A stretch of DNA of 64,000 nucleotides from Acidisoma sp. PAMC 29798 (GTDB lineage: Bacteria > Pseudomonadota > Alphaproteobacteria > Acetobacterales > Acetobacteraceae). A model generated the notes under the pieces. The model saw nothing but the letters and a program-made list of their open reading frames with translations, had not been told where the DNA came from and made no database searches. Positions 26,720-35,942 of this stretch are shown piece by piece. A program made the position numbers and the translations under genes. Location: assembly GCF_030252425.1 (NCBI RefSeq), contig NZ_CP126994.1, forward strand, positions 4,469,501-4,533,500, read 5' to 3'. How positions within the stretch are numbered: the stretch's first letter is position 1; each line of letters opens with the position of its first letter.

Positions 26720-27624
26720 AACGGTCGGTGTCGGAACAGCACGGATCGGGCGGCACGGGCTAATGGGCCGCGAAGCCGCCATTCGGCGCCCAAGGCGAAG
26801 TCGGCCTCATCCGGATTGAAAGGCACATGCCCTGACCAGGAATAGACCGTCACCTCACCGATCCAAATTTGCGCGCCCCCATCATAGAGATCGACGCGCA
26901 GGTGGTCGAAGCCCTGACCCAGCGCTTCGGCGATCCTGATCATATCCGTGAGGCGCTCGGGCCTGGGGAAATCGCGATCTACGCGGCGGGTGAAATGCCA
27001 GTTCAACCTTGTCCAGTCCGGCTTGTGGAAGGCGCCGTTGCGGACGCGTCCATCCTCCACGAAGACGGTGTTGATGACCGCGACGCGGCCGTCGAAGACG
27101 AAGAGGCGAACCTCCTCGGGCTGCGCTCCGGCGGCCGTCGTGATTGTCCGCTCGATGATCAACCGGCGCGGCACAGCCTTGTAAGCGGGTTCGTCATAGG
27201 CAGAGCCGTGGCAAATCGCGAGCCAGGCCTCGGCACGCGCACGGATCGCAGCACGGTCGATGACCTCATCCGGACCTACCATGATGACCTGGCCGCTGGC
27301 ATGGGTGCTTTTGAGGACAAAGGGCGGCGTGATGCGATCGAAGGGAATCTCCTCCGGCATCCCGGTCCAGAGGAGCGGCACAAGCAGGTTGCCCCCGACG
27401 CGATCGGTTACGAAATCGCGCACCGCCAGCTTGTCGCACAGGATCGGAAAGGCAGGGTTCTGGTCGAAGATCTTGCGCCACTGCATCTTTTCGGTGAAAC
27501 GACACGGCCGCAGAATACGGGGTGCGCGGCCATGAGCCCGCGCATAGGCGGCGCGGACGCGGTAGACGGTGGTTCGCCATTCCATGATACGGGCGGCAAG
27601 GGCCCGCAGACGTCCGTCAGTCAT
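26716..27624 (-). CDS. TupA-like ATP-grasp protein
   Basis: 302-residue ATP-grasp fold protein of the TupA-like family, which is usually found among surface polysaccharide or teichuronopeptide genes. Seen are FTEKMQWRKIFDQNP near the N-terminus, LCDKLAVRDFV, VLKSTHASGQVIMV (ATP-binding loop) and WIGEVTVYSWSG near the C-terminus. Probably ligates an amino acid or peptide to a glycan, or acts as a glycosyltransferase-associated enzyme. It stands alone between livM and a divergent phosphodiesterase gene. Confidence 0.85.
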   Translation of the reverse strand: MTDGRLRALAARIMEWRTTVYRVRAAYARAHGRAPRILRPCRFTEKMQWRKIFDQNPAFPILCDKLAVRDFVTDRVGGNLLVPLLWTGMPEEIPFDRITPPFVLKSTHASGQVIMVGPDEVIDRAAIRARAEAWLAICHGSAYDEPAYKAVPRRLIIERTITTAAGAQPEEVRLFVFDGRVAVINTVFVEDGRVRNGAFHKPDWTRLNWHFTRRVDRDFPRPERLTDMIRIAEALGQGFDHLRVDLYDGGAQIWIGEVTVYSWSGHVPFNPDEADFALGAEWRLRGPLARAARSVLFRHRPF

Positions 27625-27699
27625 GATGGTGACGACAACTCCCTGCCGTAGGTGATCGCCAGCCTATCGGCGAAGCCATAGTTCGGGCAAGGCCATCCC

Positions 27700-28512
27700 A
27701 TGAACGCACAAGACATGTGGATTGCACAAATTTCGGACCCTCATCTCCGGCCCAGCGGGCTGCTATATCAGGACGTGCTCGACACTGCCGCGCCATTGCG
27801 CACGGCGATCGCGCAGATCAATGCCCTGGACCCGCCGCCGGACGTGGTGCTGCTGACGGGCGATGTCGTCGATGAGGGCGCGGCCGCCGAATATGCCGTG
27901 GCCCGCGATGTGCTGGCCGCGTTGCAGCCGAAGCTTCTGGTCATTCCGGGTAATCATGATGAGCGGCTGGCCTTTCGCACGGCTTTCCATGATCACGCCT
28001 ATCTGCCGCAGACCGGTCCGCTGCATTACGTCATTGACGATGCGGGACCGGTGCGCGTGATCGCGCTGGATGTCACAGTGCCCGACCTTCATCACGGCGT
28101 GGTCGATGACGCGGCGCTGCTCTGGTTGGAGCAGGTTCTCGGCGCCGAGGCCGAGCGGCCCAGCGTGGTGATGATGCATCAGCCGCCGTTGGTGTCAGGC
28201 GTGCCCTATCTCGACGAATACCGCTGTTTCGGCGGAGACCGGCTGGCCGAGGTTCTAAGGCGCTTCCCCGCCGTCGAGCGCGTGCTCTGCGGCCATGTTC
28301 ATCGCCAGATGCAGATGCGGTTCGGCGGCACGCTGCTCTGCACGGCGCCGAGCACCGCGACCACGATTGCGTTGCAAACCCAAGCGGATGCCGAACCGGC
28401 CTCGTTCATCGAACCGCCCGGGTTTCTGCTGCATCATTGGCGGCCCGACCGTGGCATGGTGACGCATAGCATACCGATTGGAACCTTTCCGGGGCCGTTT
28501 GCTTTCGCCTGA
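27700..28512 (+). CDS. Metallophosphoesterase, CpdA-like 3',5'-cyclic-AMP phosphodiesterase
   Basis: Calcineurin-type phosphoesterase of 270 residues. The metal-binding motifs are in order: ISDPHL (D-x-H), LTGDVVDEG (GD), PGNHDER (GNHD), MMHQPP and CGHVHRQ (GHxH). This set and length match CpdA/Icc enzymes that hydrolyse cAMP. Single gene, divergent from the TupA-like gene by 75 bases. It could also act on other phosphodiesters. Confidence 0.9.
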   Translation: MNAQDMWIAQISDPHLRPSGLLYQDVLDTAAPLRTAIAQINALDPPPDVVLLTGDVVDEGAAAEYAVARDVLAALQPKLLVIPGNHDERLAFRTAFHDHAYLPQTGPLHYVIDDAGPVRVIALDVTVPDLHHGVVDDAALLWLEQVLGAEAERPSVVMMHQPPLVSGVPYLDEYRCFGGDRLAEVLRRFPAVERVLCGHVHRQMQMRFGGTLLCTAPSTATTIALQTQADAEPASFIEPPGFLLHHWRPDRGMVTHSIPIGTFPGPFAFA

Positions 28513-28538
28513 CCCGGCTTGTGATCCAACTGCGATCC

Positions 28539-29645
28539 TCAATCGGAATTGACGATGTAGAGGTCTCGCAGTTCATCGACAGACAATTCCTTGGGACTGG
28601 CATTGGGGATGTCGGCGAAGTCCGTCAAAAACTTCAAAGAAATCGACATTTCCGACAAATACCGCGCGATTTTCGCGGCAGTCTGTGCCGCATTCTGCTG
28701 GATGGCCTTTACATCCTCGGTACGTGCCTGGTCCGCAAACCAATCCTCATCCGTATAGGGTTTTGACAAATTCTTGATGCAGGATGAGATATACGACTCC
28801 TGATCGGCGAGCGAATCGTTCAACTCCAGATCGAAGTTCAGCGCGGACGAGCAATAGGAATTTGCCGTATCGATGTCCTTGCTCGACTGGTCGACCGGCG
28901 TCGAACCAGACGAACTCTTGCTGTCGAGCAAGGCTTCGTCGGATTGATCGATCGGTCGCAGCGCCGCCAGAGCTTGACGATTGGAGTCGTTGACGGCTTT
29001 GACCTCCGCATCGACGTCATCCATGCTCTCATCCGATCGAAACGGAAAACGCCTGAGGAAACTTGCCAGATCAGTGGGTGGATAGGCGGATTCGCTGCGC
29101 AGACTGTCTGCGGCATTATTATCAAACATATGAACCTTGAAGGATCCTCTGGGTTCGATCATGCGGATAACGCCGGCCATGAAAAGGAAGTTACACGCAC
29201 TCACACATTCATTGCCGTCCTGGACCAGCGTCGTCACGCCATAGGCCCGCATGGTGCGTCCCATCGCCATGGCCTCATCCACCGAACCGCCACCCGACCA
29301 GAGAGAAACCGTGCCGATCGGTCTGACCTTCTCAAGCACCTCTCTCAGCCTTGCCTCGTCACATTCATCGATCGCGCCCCACATGATGAGATTCTTCAGG
29401 TTTCCGGACTGATAGACCGTGTAATGCATGTAGCTATTGAGGTCGTAATTCGTCTTTGGCGGGTAATCCGAGAACAGAGGCGCATTGACCTGTGAACAGG
29501 ACTGGTAGGTCTGCGCATTGTCCGCCTGCGGGGACGCCGCTCGTGTGCCCCCGTCATCGTCCTTCAATGAGACTGTGGCCGCGTAGGCGTGGGTTGAAAG
29601 AACGATCGCCCCCAGCGCCACGAGGGTATGCAACAGGCGTTTCAT
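28539..29645 (-). CDS. Exported ClpP/crotonase-fold protein (COG3904-like)
   Basis: 368 residues with a signal peptide ending AYA at about residue 22. Residues 110-175 carry a ClpP-like core: SGGGSVDEAMAMGR, a candidate catalytic Ser149 in CVSACNFLFMAG, and His172 in FKVHMF. The C-terminal half is helical and Cys-containing without recognised domain. It resembles predicted periplasmic ClpP-like proteins. The start at 29645 overlaps the stop of the upstream glycine-zipper lipoprotein gene as ATGA, so expression is coupled. Proteolytic activity is inferred; substrate unknown. Confidence 0.75.
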   Translation of the reverse strand: MKRLLHTLVALGAIVLSTHAYAATVSLKDDDGGTRAASPQADNAQTYQSCSQVNAPLFSDYPPKTNYDLNSYMHYTVYQSGNLKNLIMWGAIDECDEARLREVLEKVRPIGTVSLWSGGGSVDEAMAMGRTMRAYGVTTLVQDGNECVSACNFLFMAGVIRMIEPRGSFKVHMFDNNAADSLRSESAYPPTDLASFLRRFPFRSDESMDDVDAEVKAVNDSNRQALAALRPIDQSDEALLDSKSSSGSTPVDQSSKDIDTANSYCSSALNFDLELNDSLADQESYISSCIKNLSKPYTDEDWFADQARTEDVKAIQQNAAQTAAKIARYLSEMSISLKFLTDFADIPNASPKELSVDELRDLYIVNSD

Positions 29646-30169
29646 GCGTTTTCGACCTTCCAGCCACCGGACGCCGTTTGGCAGTAGTTGATATGCTGTT
29701 CGACCTCCTTGCCGTTGATGACGGCGAGTTGACGGGTCAGGCGACATTCGTTTCCGCTCGGCGTCTCCGAGACCTTGACCAATGTCGTCGAGCCGCTCGC
29801 AGTCGTATGATCTGACTGCCACCTCCGAGGGCGAGCATGATGGACATAAACCGCCCGGCCCGGTGGCGGTATGTCCACAGGCTCATCCAAAGCGGCCTGC
29901 GTCGATTCCGATGCGGCTTGGCGATCCCTCTGGTCCAATTGCTGACCGATATAGGTCCCGGCCAAATATCCGGCCAAGCCGCCGACGGCCACGCCCGCCG
30001 CGGTGGAAAGCGCCGAGTGGCCGAGCACATTCCCGAGCAGCCCACCGAGGACTGCACCTGTGCCGCCGCCGACAAGGCCGCCCGTTTCGGGGTTATTGGT
30101 CGTGCCATCCGGGTTGGTGCAACCCGCCACGGCGATCGTCAAACTCAGCAGAACTACAGCCGCTCGCAT
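29642..30169 (-). CDS. Glycine-zipper lipoprotein (17-kDa surface antigen type)
   Basis: 175 residues. A lipoprotein signal with Cys17 (VAGC) is followed by a glycine-zipper segment at about 30-75 (GGLVGGGTGAVLGGLLG, AAGVAVGGLAGYLAG) and QQLDQRDRQA, the pattern of SlyB/17-kDa antigen proteins. The C-terminal domain contains CRLTRQLAVINGKEVEQ, typical of the RT0821/Lpp1725 family. It is an outer-membrane structural lipoprotein. It is translationally coupled to the downstream ClpP-like exported protein. Confidence 0.88.
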   Translation of the reverse strand: MRAAVVLLSLTIAVAGCTNPDGTTNNPETGGLVGGGTGAVLGGLLGNVLGHSALSTAAGVAVGGLAGYLAGTYIGQQLDQRDRQAASESTQAALDEPVDIPPPGRAVYVHHARPRRWQSDHTTASGSTTLVKVSETPSGNECRLTRQLAVINGKEVEQHINYCQTASGGWKVENA

Positions 30170-30439
30170 ATCATTACCCTCAACTCTTCGACGGTTTTTA
30201 TGGAAATCGAAAGCCTGCCGCGTATCGTTCGACGTTCATGTCACTAAGTGCAGACTGACACTTTCGTAAATTGGACAAAGGTCCTAAGACCTGGTCTGGT
30301 CGTCCTGCACCGATGTTTCGGGCGCTGTGCCGCACCTGCGCACACGGGTTGCCGGTGCATCCGGGCGATCAGCCATTCGGATATGTTCCATGTCCTGTCT
30401 TCGCCGCTTAGTCTGAGACGCCCGTAGAGACCGGAACGG

Positions 30440-32230
30440 ATGATCGGTACAAAGCCGAGACAAAAAGTGAAGGAGGACAATCTGTTAACGCAGGATCGAT
30501 TGCGTATTGAACAGGTTGCCGCCGTTATCAGGAATGTGTCCCTCGGTGTGGCGGCGGCGGCCTGCGCGGCGATCGTCCTGGGGGCCACCTTTATTCAACT
30601 CGGCGTGCTGCCCCTGCGTGAGGGCGTTATTTGGATGACGTGGATCTGCACCTGCGCCTATGCGCATATCGCCCTGCGGCGTGCTTATGACAAAGCGACA
30701 CTCCCAACGCGATGCGGACAGGGCTGGGGCATGGCCTTTGCGGCGATCGCTTTCGCCGAGGGCATCGGCTGGGGCTGGCTCTCCATCGCTGTGGCGCCCT
30801 CCATCGAGCATGGCCTGGACATGGTGGCGCTCACCGTCATCCTGGCGGTCGCCGCCGGATCCATCCCGGCCTTCGGCAGCTACCTTCCGGCCTTCGCGGC
30901 GATTTTCCTGCCGACGACACTCCCCTTCGCGGTCTGGAGCGCCCTGGCCGGCGGACTCCTTCATGCGACCGAGGCCGGTCTGATGGTCATCTTCATCGCC
31001 GGCATGGGCGGCCTCGGCGTCCAATTCAACCGCAACTTCTCCAAGTTGGTGACGCTGCGGCTGGAGCGGGAAAGGCTTGCCGAAGATCTTCTCCGCCAAA
31101 GGGATCTTGCCGAGCAGGCGAACCAAGCCAAGTCGCAGTTCCTGGCAGCGGCGAGCCATGATCTCCGTCAGCCGGTCCATGCCCTCGGTCTATTTGTCGG
31201 TGCCTTGCGCGGTGTGGCGATGCCCAAGCAGGCCGTGCAGCTCCTCGACCAGATCGAGGCCTCGGTAATGGCATTGGATGATTTGTTTAGCGCCCTGCTC
31301 GACGTCTCCCGCCTGGACGCCGGCATCGTGCAGGTCCGCAGCCAAGCCTTCCCGATCCAACCGCTGCTCACGCGCATCGTCCGTGACTTCGAGGCTGAGG
31401 CATCGGGGAAGTCGATCGGACTGGTGCTGTGGCCCAGCAGCATTAACGTCGAGACCGATCCGCTTCTGCTGGAGCGTATCCTGCGCAACATCATCGCCAA
31501 CGCCATCCGCTATACAGACCACGGGCGCGTCGTGGTGGGATGCCGGCGGGGGCGGGCATTGCGTGTGCAGGTATGGGACACGGGCCGTGGCATCCCGGCT
31601 GATCAGAAGGCGCGGATCTTTCAGGAGTTCTACCAGATCGAGAACCAGCAGCGGGACCGCAGCAAAGGTCTTGGCCTTGGCCTCGCCATTGTGCGGCGTC
31701 TGACCGATCTGCTGGCATGTCCCCTCGATGTCCAATCCACGCTTGGGCGCGGCTCGTGCTTCAGCGTCACGGTTCCGGTCGCCCGCGAGGCCCCACACTG
31801 GGAACCGACGGTCGTGCGCTCCGTCGGTGCGCTGCAACGCGGCTTCGTGGTGGTGATCGATGACGAGATGCCAATCCAGCAGGCGATGTATAGCCTGCTG
31901 ACAAGTTGGGGGCATGAGGTCATTGCGGTGTCTTCGGGGGACGCCGCGATGAAGCGGCTCGCCAGCCATCCCGCCCGGCCGGATTTGATTATCGCCGATT
32001 ACAGACTTCCGAATGGCGAAACCGGCATCAAGTCCATTCAGCGCCTGCGCGCCGAATATAATGCGGAAATCCCCGCGATGCTCATCACCGGCGACACCGC
32101 ACCGGATCGTTTGATTGAAGCCTCACGCAGCGGCTTTCTTCTATTGCACAAGCCGGTCACGAATAGTCAGCTTCGCGCGGCGATCGGCAATCTCATGAAG
32201 CATGGTGCGCCCGACGCCGTCGATGACTAA
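30440..32230 (+). CDS. Hybrid sensor histidine kinase / response regulator
   Basis: 596-residue membrane kinase. Hydrophobic helices lie at about 33-56, 62-80, 96-118, 127-170 and 178-194. A HisKA domain has phospho-acceptor His240 in AASHDLRQPVHALG; the ATPase domain has NIIANAIRYTDHG (N box), WDTGRGIPADQ (G1), and GLGLGLAIVRR (G2). A C-terminal receiver has IDDE and acceptor Asp in IIADYRLP. The start is uncertain: a perfect AAGGAGG lies 5 bases before an in-frame CTG at 30482, while the ATG at 30440 has a weak site. It is convergent with a NarL-type regulator that is the likely output. Confidence 0.92.
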   Translation: MIGTKPRQKVKEDNLLTQDRLRIEQVAAVIRNVSLGVAAAACAAIVLGATFIQLGVLPLREGVIWMTWICTCAYAHIALRRAYDKATLPTRCGQGWGMAFAAIAFAEGIGWGWLSIAVAPSIEHGLDMVALTVILAVAAGSIPAFGSYLPAFAAIFLPTTLPFAVWSALAGGLLHATEAGLMVIFIAGMGGLGVQFNRNFSKLVTLRLERERLAEDLLRQRDLAEQANQAKSQFLAAASHDLRQPVHALGLFVGALRGVAMPKQAVQLLDQIEASVMALDDLFSALLDVSRLDAGIVQVRSQAFPIQPLLTRIVRDFEAEASGKSIGLVLWPSSINVETDPLLLERILRNIIANAIRYTDHGRVVVGCRRGRALRVQVWDTGRGIPADQKARIFQEFYQIENQQRDRSKGLGLGLAIVRRLTDLLACPLDVQSTLGRGSCFSVTVPVAREAPHWEPTVVRSVGALQRGFVVVIDDEMPIQQAMYSLLTSWGHEVIAVSSGDAAMKRLASHPARPDLIIADYRLPNGETGIKSIQRLRAEYNAEIPAMLITGDTAPDRLIEASRSGFLLLHKPVTNSQLRAAIGNLMKHGAPDAVDD

Positions 32231-32237
32231 GCCGCAT

Positions 32238-32879
32238 TCAGACCAATTTGGCTTCGCGCGCAATGGTCGCGGCCTGGGTCCGATTGATCACGTTCAGCGT
32301 CTTGAAGATGGCGGTGATATGGGTCTTGACGGTTTTGTCCGCGAGCCCCAGAGCATCCGCAATCTCCTTGTTCTGCAGGCCGCCGGCCAGCAACTTCAAC
32401 ACGTCCGCCTGACGCGCCGTCAGTCGCTCGATAGCGCCGGGGCCATGGCGGCCGGTGGACCCTTGCGCCGCCGGATCCGCACCCGCCAGCAGCATAAGGG
32501 CGGGAATATACACCTCTCCCGACAGAACCAGACGCAAGGCCGAGAGGATGGTTTGCGGCCCGGCCGATTTTGGAACATAGCCCAAGGCGCCGAGCGCCAG
32601 GGCGCGCCGCACATCCTCGGGGTCCTCCGACGAGGACAGAACGATGACGGGCAGCGCCGGGCGGCGCTTGCCGAATTCCTGAATGGCCTGCATGCCGGCC
32701 AGCCCCGGCATCAACAGGTCCAGAAACACCGCGTCGATGTCGGGGTGCGTGTCCGTGAGGTCGAGCCCGGTCAGGCTGTCGGCCGCCCATATCACATCCG
32801 TGTCCGGCTCGTTCTGCTGCAGCAGAGCGGCCAGGCCATGACGCATGACGGGATGGTCATCGACAATCAGTAATTTCAT
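32238..32879 (-). CDS. NarL/LuxR-type response regulator
   Basis: 213 residues. The receiver domain starts MKLLIVDDHPVMRHGL with the acceptor Asp in VFLDLLMPG and Lys in GYVPKS. The C-terminal LuxR helix-turn-helix contains LTARQADVLKLLAGGLQNKEIA and VKTHITAIFKTLNVINRTQA. Its stop is 7 bases from the stop of the hybrid kinase on the other strand. This pairing of an SHDLRQP-type kinase with a NarL regulator is common. Start at 32879 places the DD pair in the normal position. Confidence 0.92.
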   Translation of the reverse strand: MKLLIVDDHPVMRHGLAALLQQNEPDTDVIWAADSLTGLDLTDTHPDIDAVFLDLLMPGLAGMQAIQEFGKRRPALPVIVLSSSEDPEDVRRALALGALGYVPKSAGPQTILSALRLVLSGEVYIPALMLLAGADPAAQGSTGRHGPGAIERLTARQADVLKLLAGGLQNKEIADALGLADKTVKTHITAIFKTLNVINRTQAATIAREAKLV

Positions 32880-33027
32880 TGCACCGTTTATCCGATATCC
32901 GCCGGTCTGCACGCAAGGCGGAGAGGGTCCTAGAGACGGTCGTACGACGTCTGCCCTGCGGCCGCCTTTGCCGGCATCGCCCTATCGGTTAGCCTTCGTC
33001 GCGTCTGGGCGGTCGAGGGGTGGGGCG

Positions 33028-34464
33028 ATGCGGGTCTGTGTCATTGGTGCCGGGCCAGCCGGGATCACCGCCGCCCATGCCCTCAGCAAGCTTGGCATCG
33101 CGGTCGAGGTGTTCGAGGCGAGTGCCAAGGTCGGTGGCATGGCCCGGAGCTTCGATTTATGGGGCCAGCGCGTCGATCTCGGGCCGCACCGCTTCTTCAG
33201 CACAGATCCCCGTGTCAATCGCGCGTGGCTGGAGGTCATGGGCACGGATTACCGCATGGTCGCGCGCCAGACCCGCATTCTCTATCGAAACCGGCTGTTC
33301 GATTATCCTTTGAAGATCGGCAATGCCCTGGCGAACATGGGACCTGTCAACGCGGCGCGCTGTCTGCTGAGCTATGGCGGCGCCAGGATCATGGCGCCGC
33401 GGCGTACGCCGGTCGACACCTTCGAGCACTGGGTCGTCGGCCGTTTCGGCAGACGGTTGTTCGAGATGTTTTTCAAATCCTATAGTGAAAAACTATGGGG
33501 CATTCCTTGTACCGAATTGAGCGCGGACTTCGCGGCGCAACGTATTCGGGGCTTCTCGCTCGGGCAGGCGGTCGTCTCCATGCTGGGCTGGGGGCGCGGC
33601 GGCCACCGGACGCTCGCCGATCTCTTCGCCTATCCCAAGGCCGGAAATGGCGAGGTGTATGAGCGGATGGCGGCGTCGGTCCTCGCAGCGGGCGGAAAGC
33701 TCCATCTGGAGAGCCCGGTCGGGCGCGTCGTGACCCAGGCCGGCCGCGCGACAGGCGTCATCCTTCACGACGGACGCTTCGTCGCCTGTGACCATGTCGT
33801 GACCACGATGCCGCTGACCCTGATGGTTCAGGGATTGCGCGATGTGCCAGCCGAGGTCACGGCGGCTGTTTCACGCCTGACCTTCCGCAACACCATCCTG
33901 GTGTATTTGCGCATCGGCCGGCCGGATGTCTTCCCCGACCAGTGGCTGTATGTTCATTCGCCCAATCTGGCTATGGGTCGCGTCACCAATTTCAGGAATT
34001 GGGCACCAGACCTTCATGGCACCGAGGCGGTGAGCATTCTTGCCCTCGAATATTGGTGCAATGACGAGGATGCCATCTGGCGGGAGAGCGACGAGCAGCT
34101 TATTGCGCGCGCCATGGCGGAAATCGCCGACGCGAAACTCGTCGATCGCGCAGAGATTCAGATGGGCAAAGTCAAGCGCGTTCCCCGCTGCTATCCCGTC
34201 TATACCCGCGACTATGCGGCGACCCTCGCGCCCGTGGTCGCCTTCCTCAAGACCATTCCCAATCTTTGGCCGATCGGGCGTTATGGGTCCTTCAAATATA
34301 ACAACCAGGATCACAGCATCCTCATGGGCTTGCTGGTCGCTGAGAACATCGCTTGCGGCGCGGCGCATGATCTGTGGAGTGTCAACAGCGACGACGTTTA
34401 TCAAGAGCGGGCGATCATCACGGAGCAAGGTCTGGTCACGGCTACTGCCGCTCAGCCGGTATGA
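33028..34464 (+). CDS. FAD-dependent oxidoreductase (UDP-galactopyranose mutase / protoporphyrinogen-oxidase-like fold)
   Basis: 478 residues. The N-terminal FAD motif is CVIGAGPAGITAAHAL, followed by VGGMARSFDLWGQRVDLGPHRFF, which resembles the amine-oxidase/UGM-like proteins of polysaccharide clusters. Further conserved pieces are KSYSEKLWGIPC and the C-terminal IGRYGSFKYNNQDHSI. The start at 33028 has a G-rich ribosome site. Its stop overlaps the GT-C gene as ATGA, so both probably modify a lipid-linked sugar. Precise reaction unknown. Confidence 0.8.
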   Translation: MRVCVIGAGPAGITAAHALSKLGIAVEVFEASAKVGGMARSFDLWGQRVDLGPHRFFSTDPRVNRAWLEVMGTDYRMVARQTRILYRNRLFDYPLKIGNALANMGPVNAARCLLSYGGARIMAPRRTPVDTFEHWVVGRFGRRLFEMFFKSYSEKLWGIPCTELSADFAAQRIRGFSLGQAVVSMLGWGRGGHRTLADLFAYPKAGNGEVYERMAASVLAAGGKLHLESPVGRVVTQAGRATGVILHDGRFVACDHVVTTMPLTLMVQGLRDVPAEVTAAVSRLTFRNTILVYLRIGRPDVFPDQWLYVHSPNLAMGRVTNFRNWAPDLHGTEAVSILALEYWCNDEDAIWRESDEQLIARAMAEIADAKLVDRAEIQMGKVKRVPRCYPVYTRDYAATLAPVVAFLKTIPNLWPIGRYGSFKYNNQDHSILMGLLVAENIACGAAHDLWSVNSDDVYQERAIITEQGLVTATAAQPV

Positions 34465-35942
34465 TCCGGTTGCTGCCCGCCAGGATCGATGGCCTCATCC
34501 GCTCTCCGCCGTCACTCAGGTTTCGAGCGCTCATCGTGTTGTCGGCGGTCACTGTTCTCACGGTCGGATTGATCGATCATGCGATGTGGCGGGACGAAAT
34601 CCAGGCTTGGCTGATCGTTCGTGACAGCCATGGTCTGGCTGACCTGGTGCGTAACCTGCGATATGAAGGGCATCCGCTTCTCTGGTACCTTCTGCTGCTG
34701 CCCTTGAGCGCTCTCGGACGGGCGCCACACTGGATGCAGCTGGCGCAATGGCTGACGGCCTCGGCGACCCTCGGGTTGATCGTCTTTCGGGGTCCGTTTG
34801 CGCGGCTGGAGCTTCTGCTGCTGCCGTTCGGCTACGATCTCTTGTTCGAGTATGGTGTCAAAAGCCGCAGCTATGCGCTCGGCAATCTGCTTTTCCTGGG
34901 GTTCTGTGCCGCCTATCCCCAGCGTCGCCAGCATCCGGTCATGCTGGCGGTGGTGCTGGCGCTGCTGGCCAATGTCCATGCGTTGTTCGCTATCATCGCC
35001 TGCGCCTGTGCCTGCGCGATGGTCTTCGACCGGATGCCGCACCCCCGCTGCACACGATGGGATGCCCTTGCGGCCGGCGTCTTTCTGGCGGGATTGAGTG
35101 TCACCGTCGCGACCGCGCATCCGCCGGCCGATTCCGGCATCGCGATGGGCTGGCACTTTGATGTCGCCTGGGCCCATCTGGTCGTAACGCTGCGCAGCTT
35201 TTCCGGCGTGGTCTACGAGTCAGCCGGGCGGGAGCCGCTGTGGGCTGCTGTTGCGGGCGTCATGCTGATCGGCATCGCCCTGGCACAATGGCGCCGCGCG
35301 CCGGACGCGGCGGTCTTGCTGGCGGTGGCGACGTTTGGGTTGGCCGGTTTCTTTCACGTCAAATACGGTCCCGGGCCGTGGCATCACGGGATGCTGTTCA
35401 TGGCTCTCCTCGGTGCGGTCTGGATCAGTCGTGATCGGGCGATGGCGCAGGGGCATGGGCTGCTGCCGCACTGTCTGTTTCTGGTCCTGGTCGCCTGCCA
35501 GGCCGTCAATGGATGGGGCGCGATCTCCGCCGATGCTGTCAGGCCCTATTCCAACGGCCGCGCCGTGGCCCGCTTCATCGAAGTGAGCGGCTGGGCGAAA
35601 GCACCCATCTTCGCGCTCGACGACACAATCGCGAGCACGGTAGTCGGCTATCTCGGCGTCGATCACGTCTTCTATGCGCAGGGTGCGCGTGCGGGATCCT
35701 TCATCATCTGGGATCAGAAGCGGCGGGCGCCGATTGATCTCGATGCCTTCTTCAATCGCGCGCGCAACGCGGAGCCGGCGCCGACCATCCTCGACTGCGG
35801 CCCCTTGATGCGGAGTCAAAGACCGGTCGCCTATGGCTATGCCGCCGTCGCCGTTTTCGACGGCTCTCTCATGGGGGAGGACTGCACCGTCTATCGACGG
35901 GCAGTGGCCTTGCCCAATCCGCGTCCAGTCAATGCGAATTGA
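34461..35942 (+). CDS. Polytopic membrane glycosyltransferase-like protein (GT-C / GT39-like)
   Basis: 493 residues with around ten hydrophobic helices and a C-terminal soluble part of about 130 residues. The first periplasmic loop contains WRDEIQAW, the acidic motif expected in GT-C enzymes using polyprenyl-phosphate sugars, then GHPLLWYLLLLPLS. It is coupled to the FAD oxidoreductase by an ATGA overlap. It overlaps the 3' end of the convergent dehydratase gene by 14 bases. Probably transfers a sugar to an envelope acceptor; donor and acceptor unknown. Confidence 0.75.
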   Translation: MIRLLPARIDGLIRSPPSLRFRALIVLSAVTVLTVGLIDHAMWRDEIQAWLIVRDSHGLADLVRNLRYEGHPLLWYLLLLPLSALGRAPHWMQLAQWLTASATLGLIVFRGPFARLELLLLPFGYDLLFEYGVKSRSYALGNLLFLGFCAAYPQRRQHPVMLAVVLALLANVHALFAIIACACACAMVFDRMPHPRCTRWDALAAGVFLAGLSVTVATAHPPADSGIAMGWHFDVAWAHLVVTLRSFSGVVYESAGREPLWAAVAGVMLIGIALAQWRRAPDAAVLLAVATFGLAGFFHVKYGPGPWHHGMLFMALLGAVWISRDRAMAQGHGLLPHCLFLVLVACQAVNGWGAISADAVRPYSNGRAVARFIEVSGWAKAPIFALDDTIASTVVGYLGVDHVFYAQGARAGSFIIWDQKRRAPIDLDAFFNRARNAEPAPTILDCGPLMRSQRPVAYGYAAVAVFDGSLMGEDCTVYRRAVALPNPRPVNAN

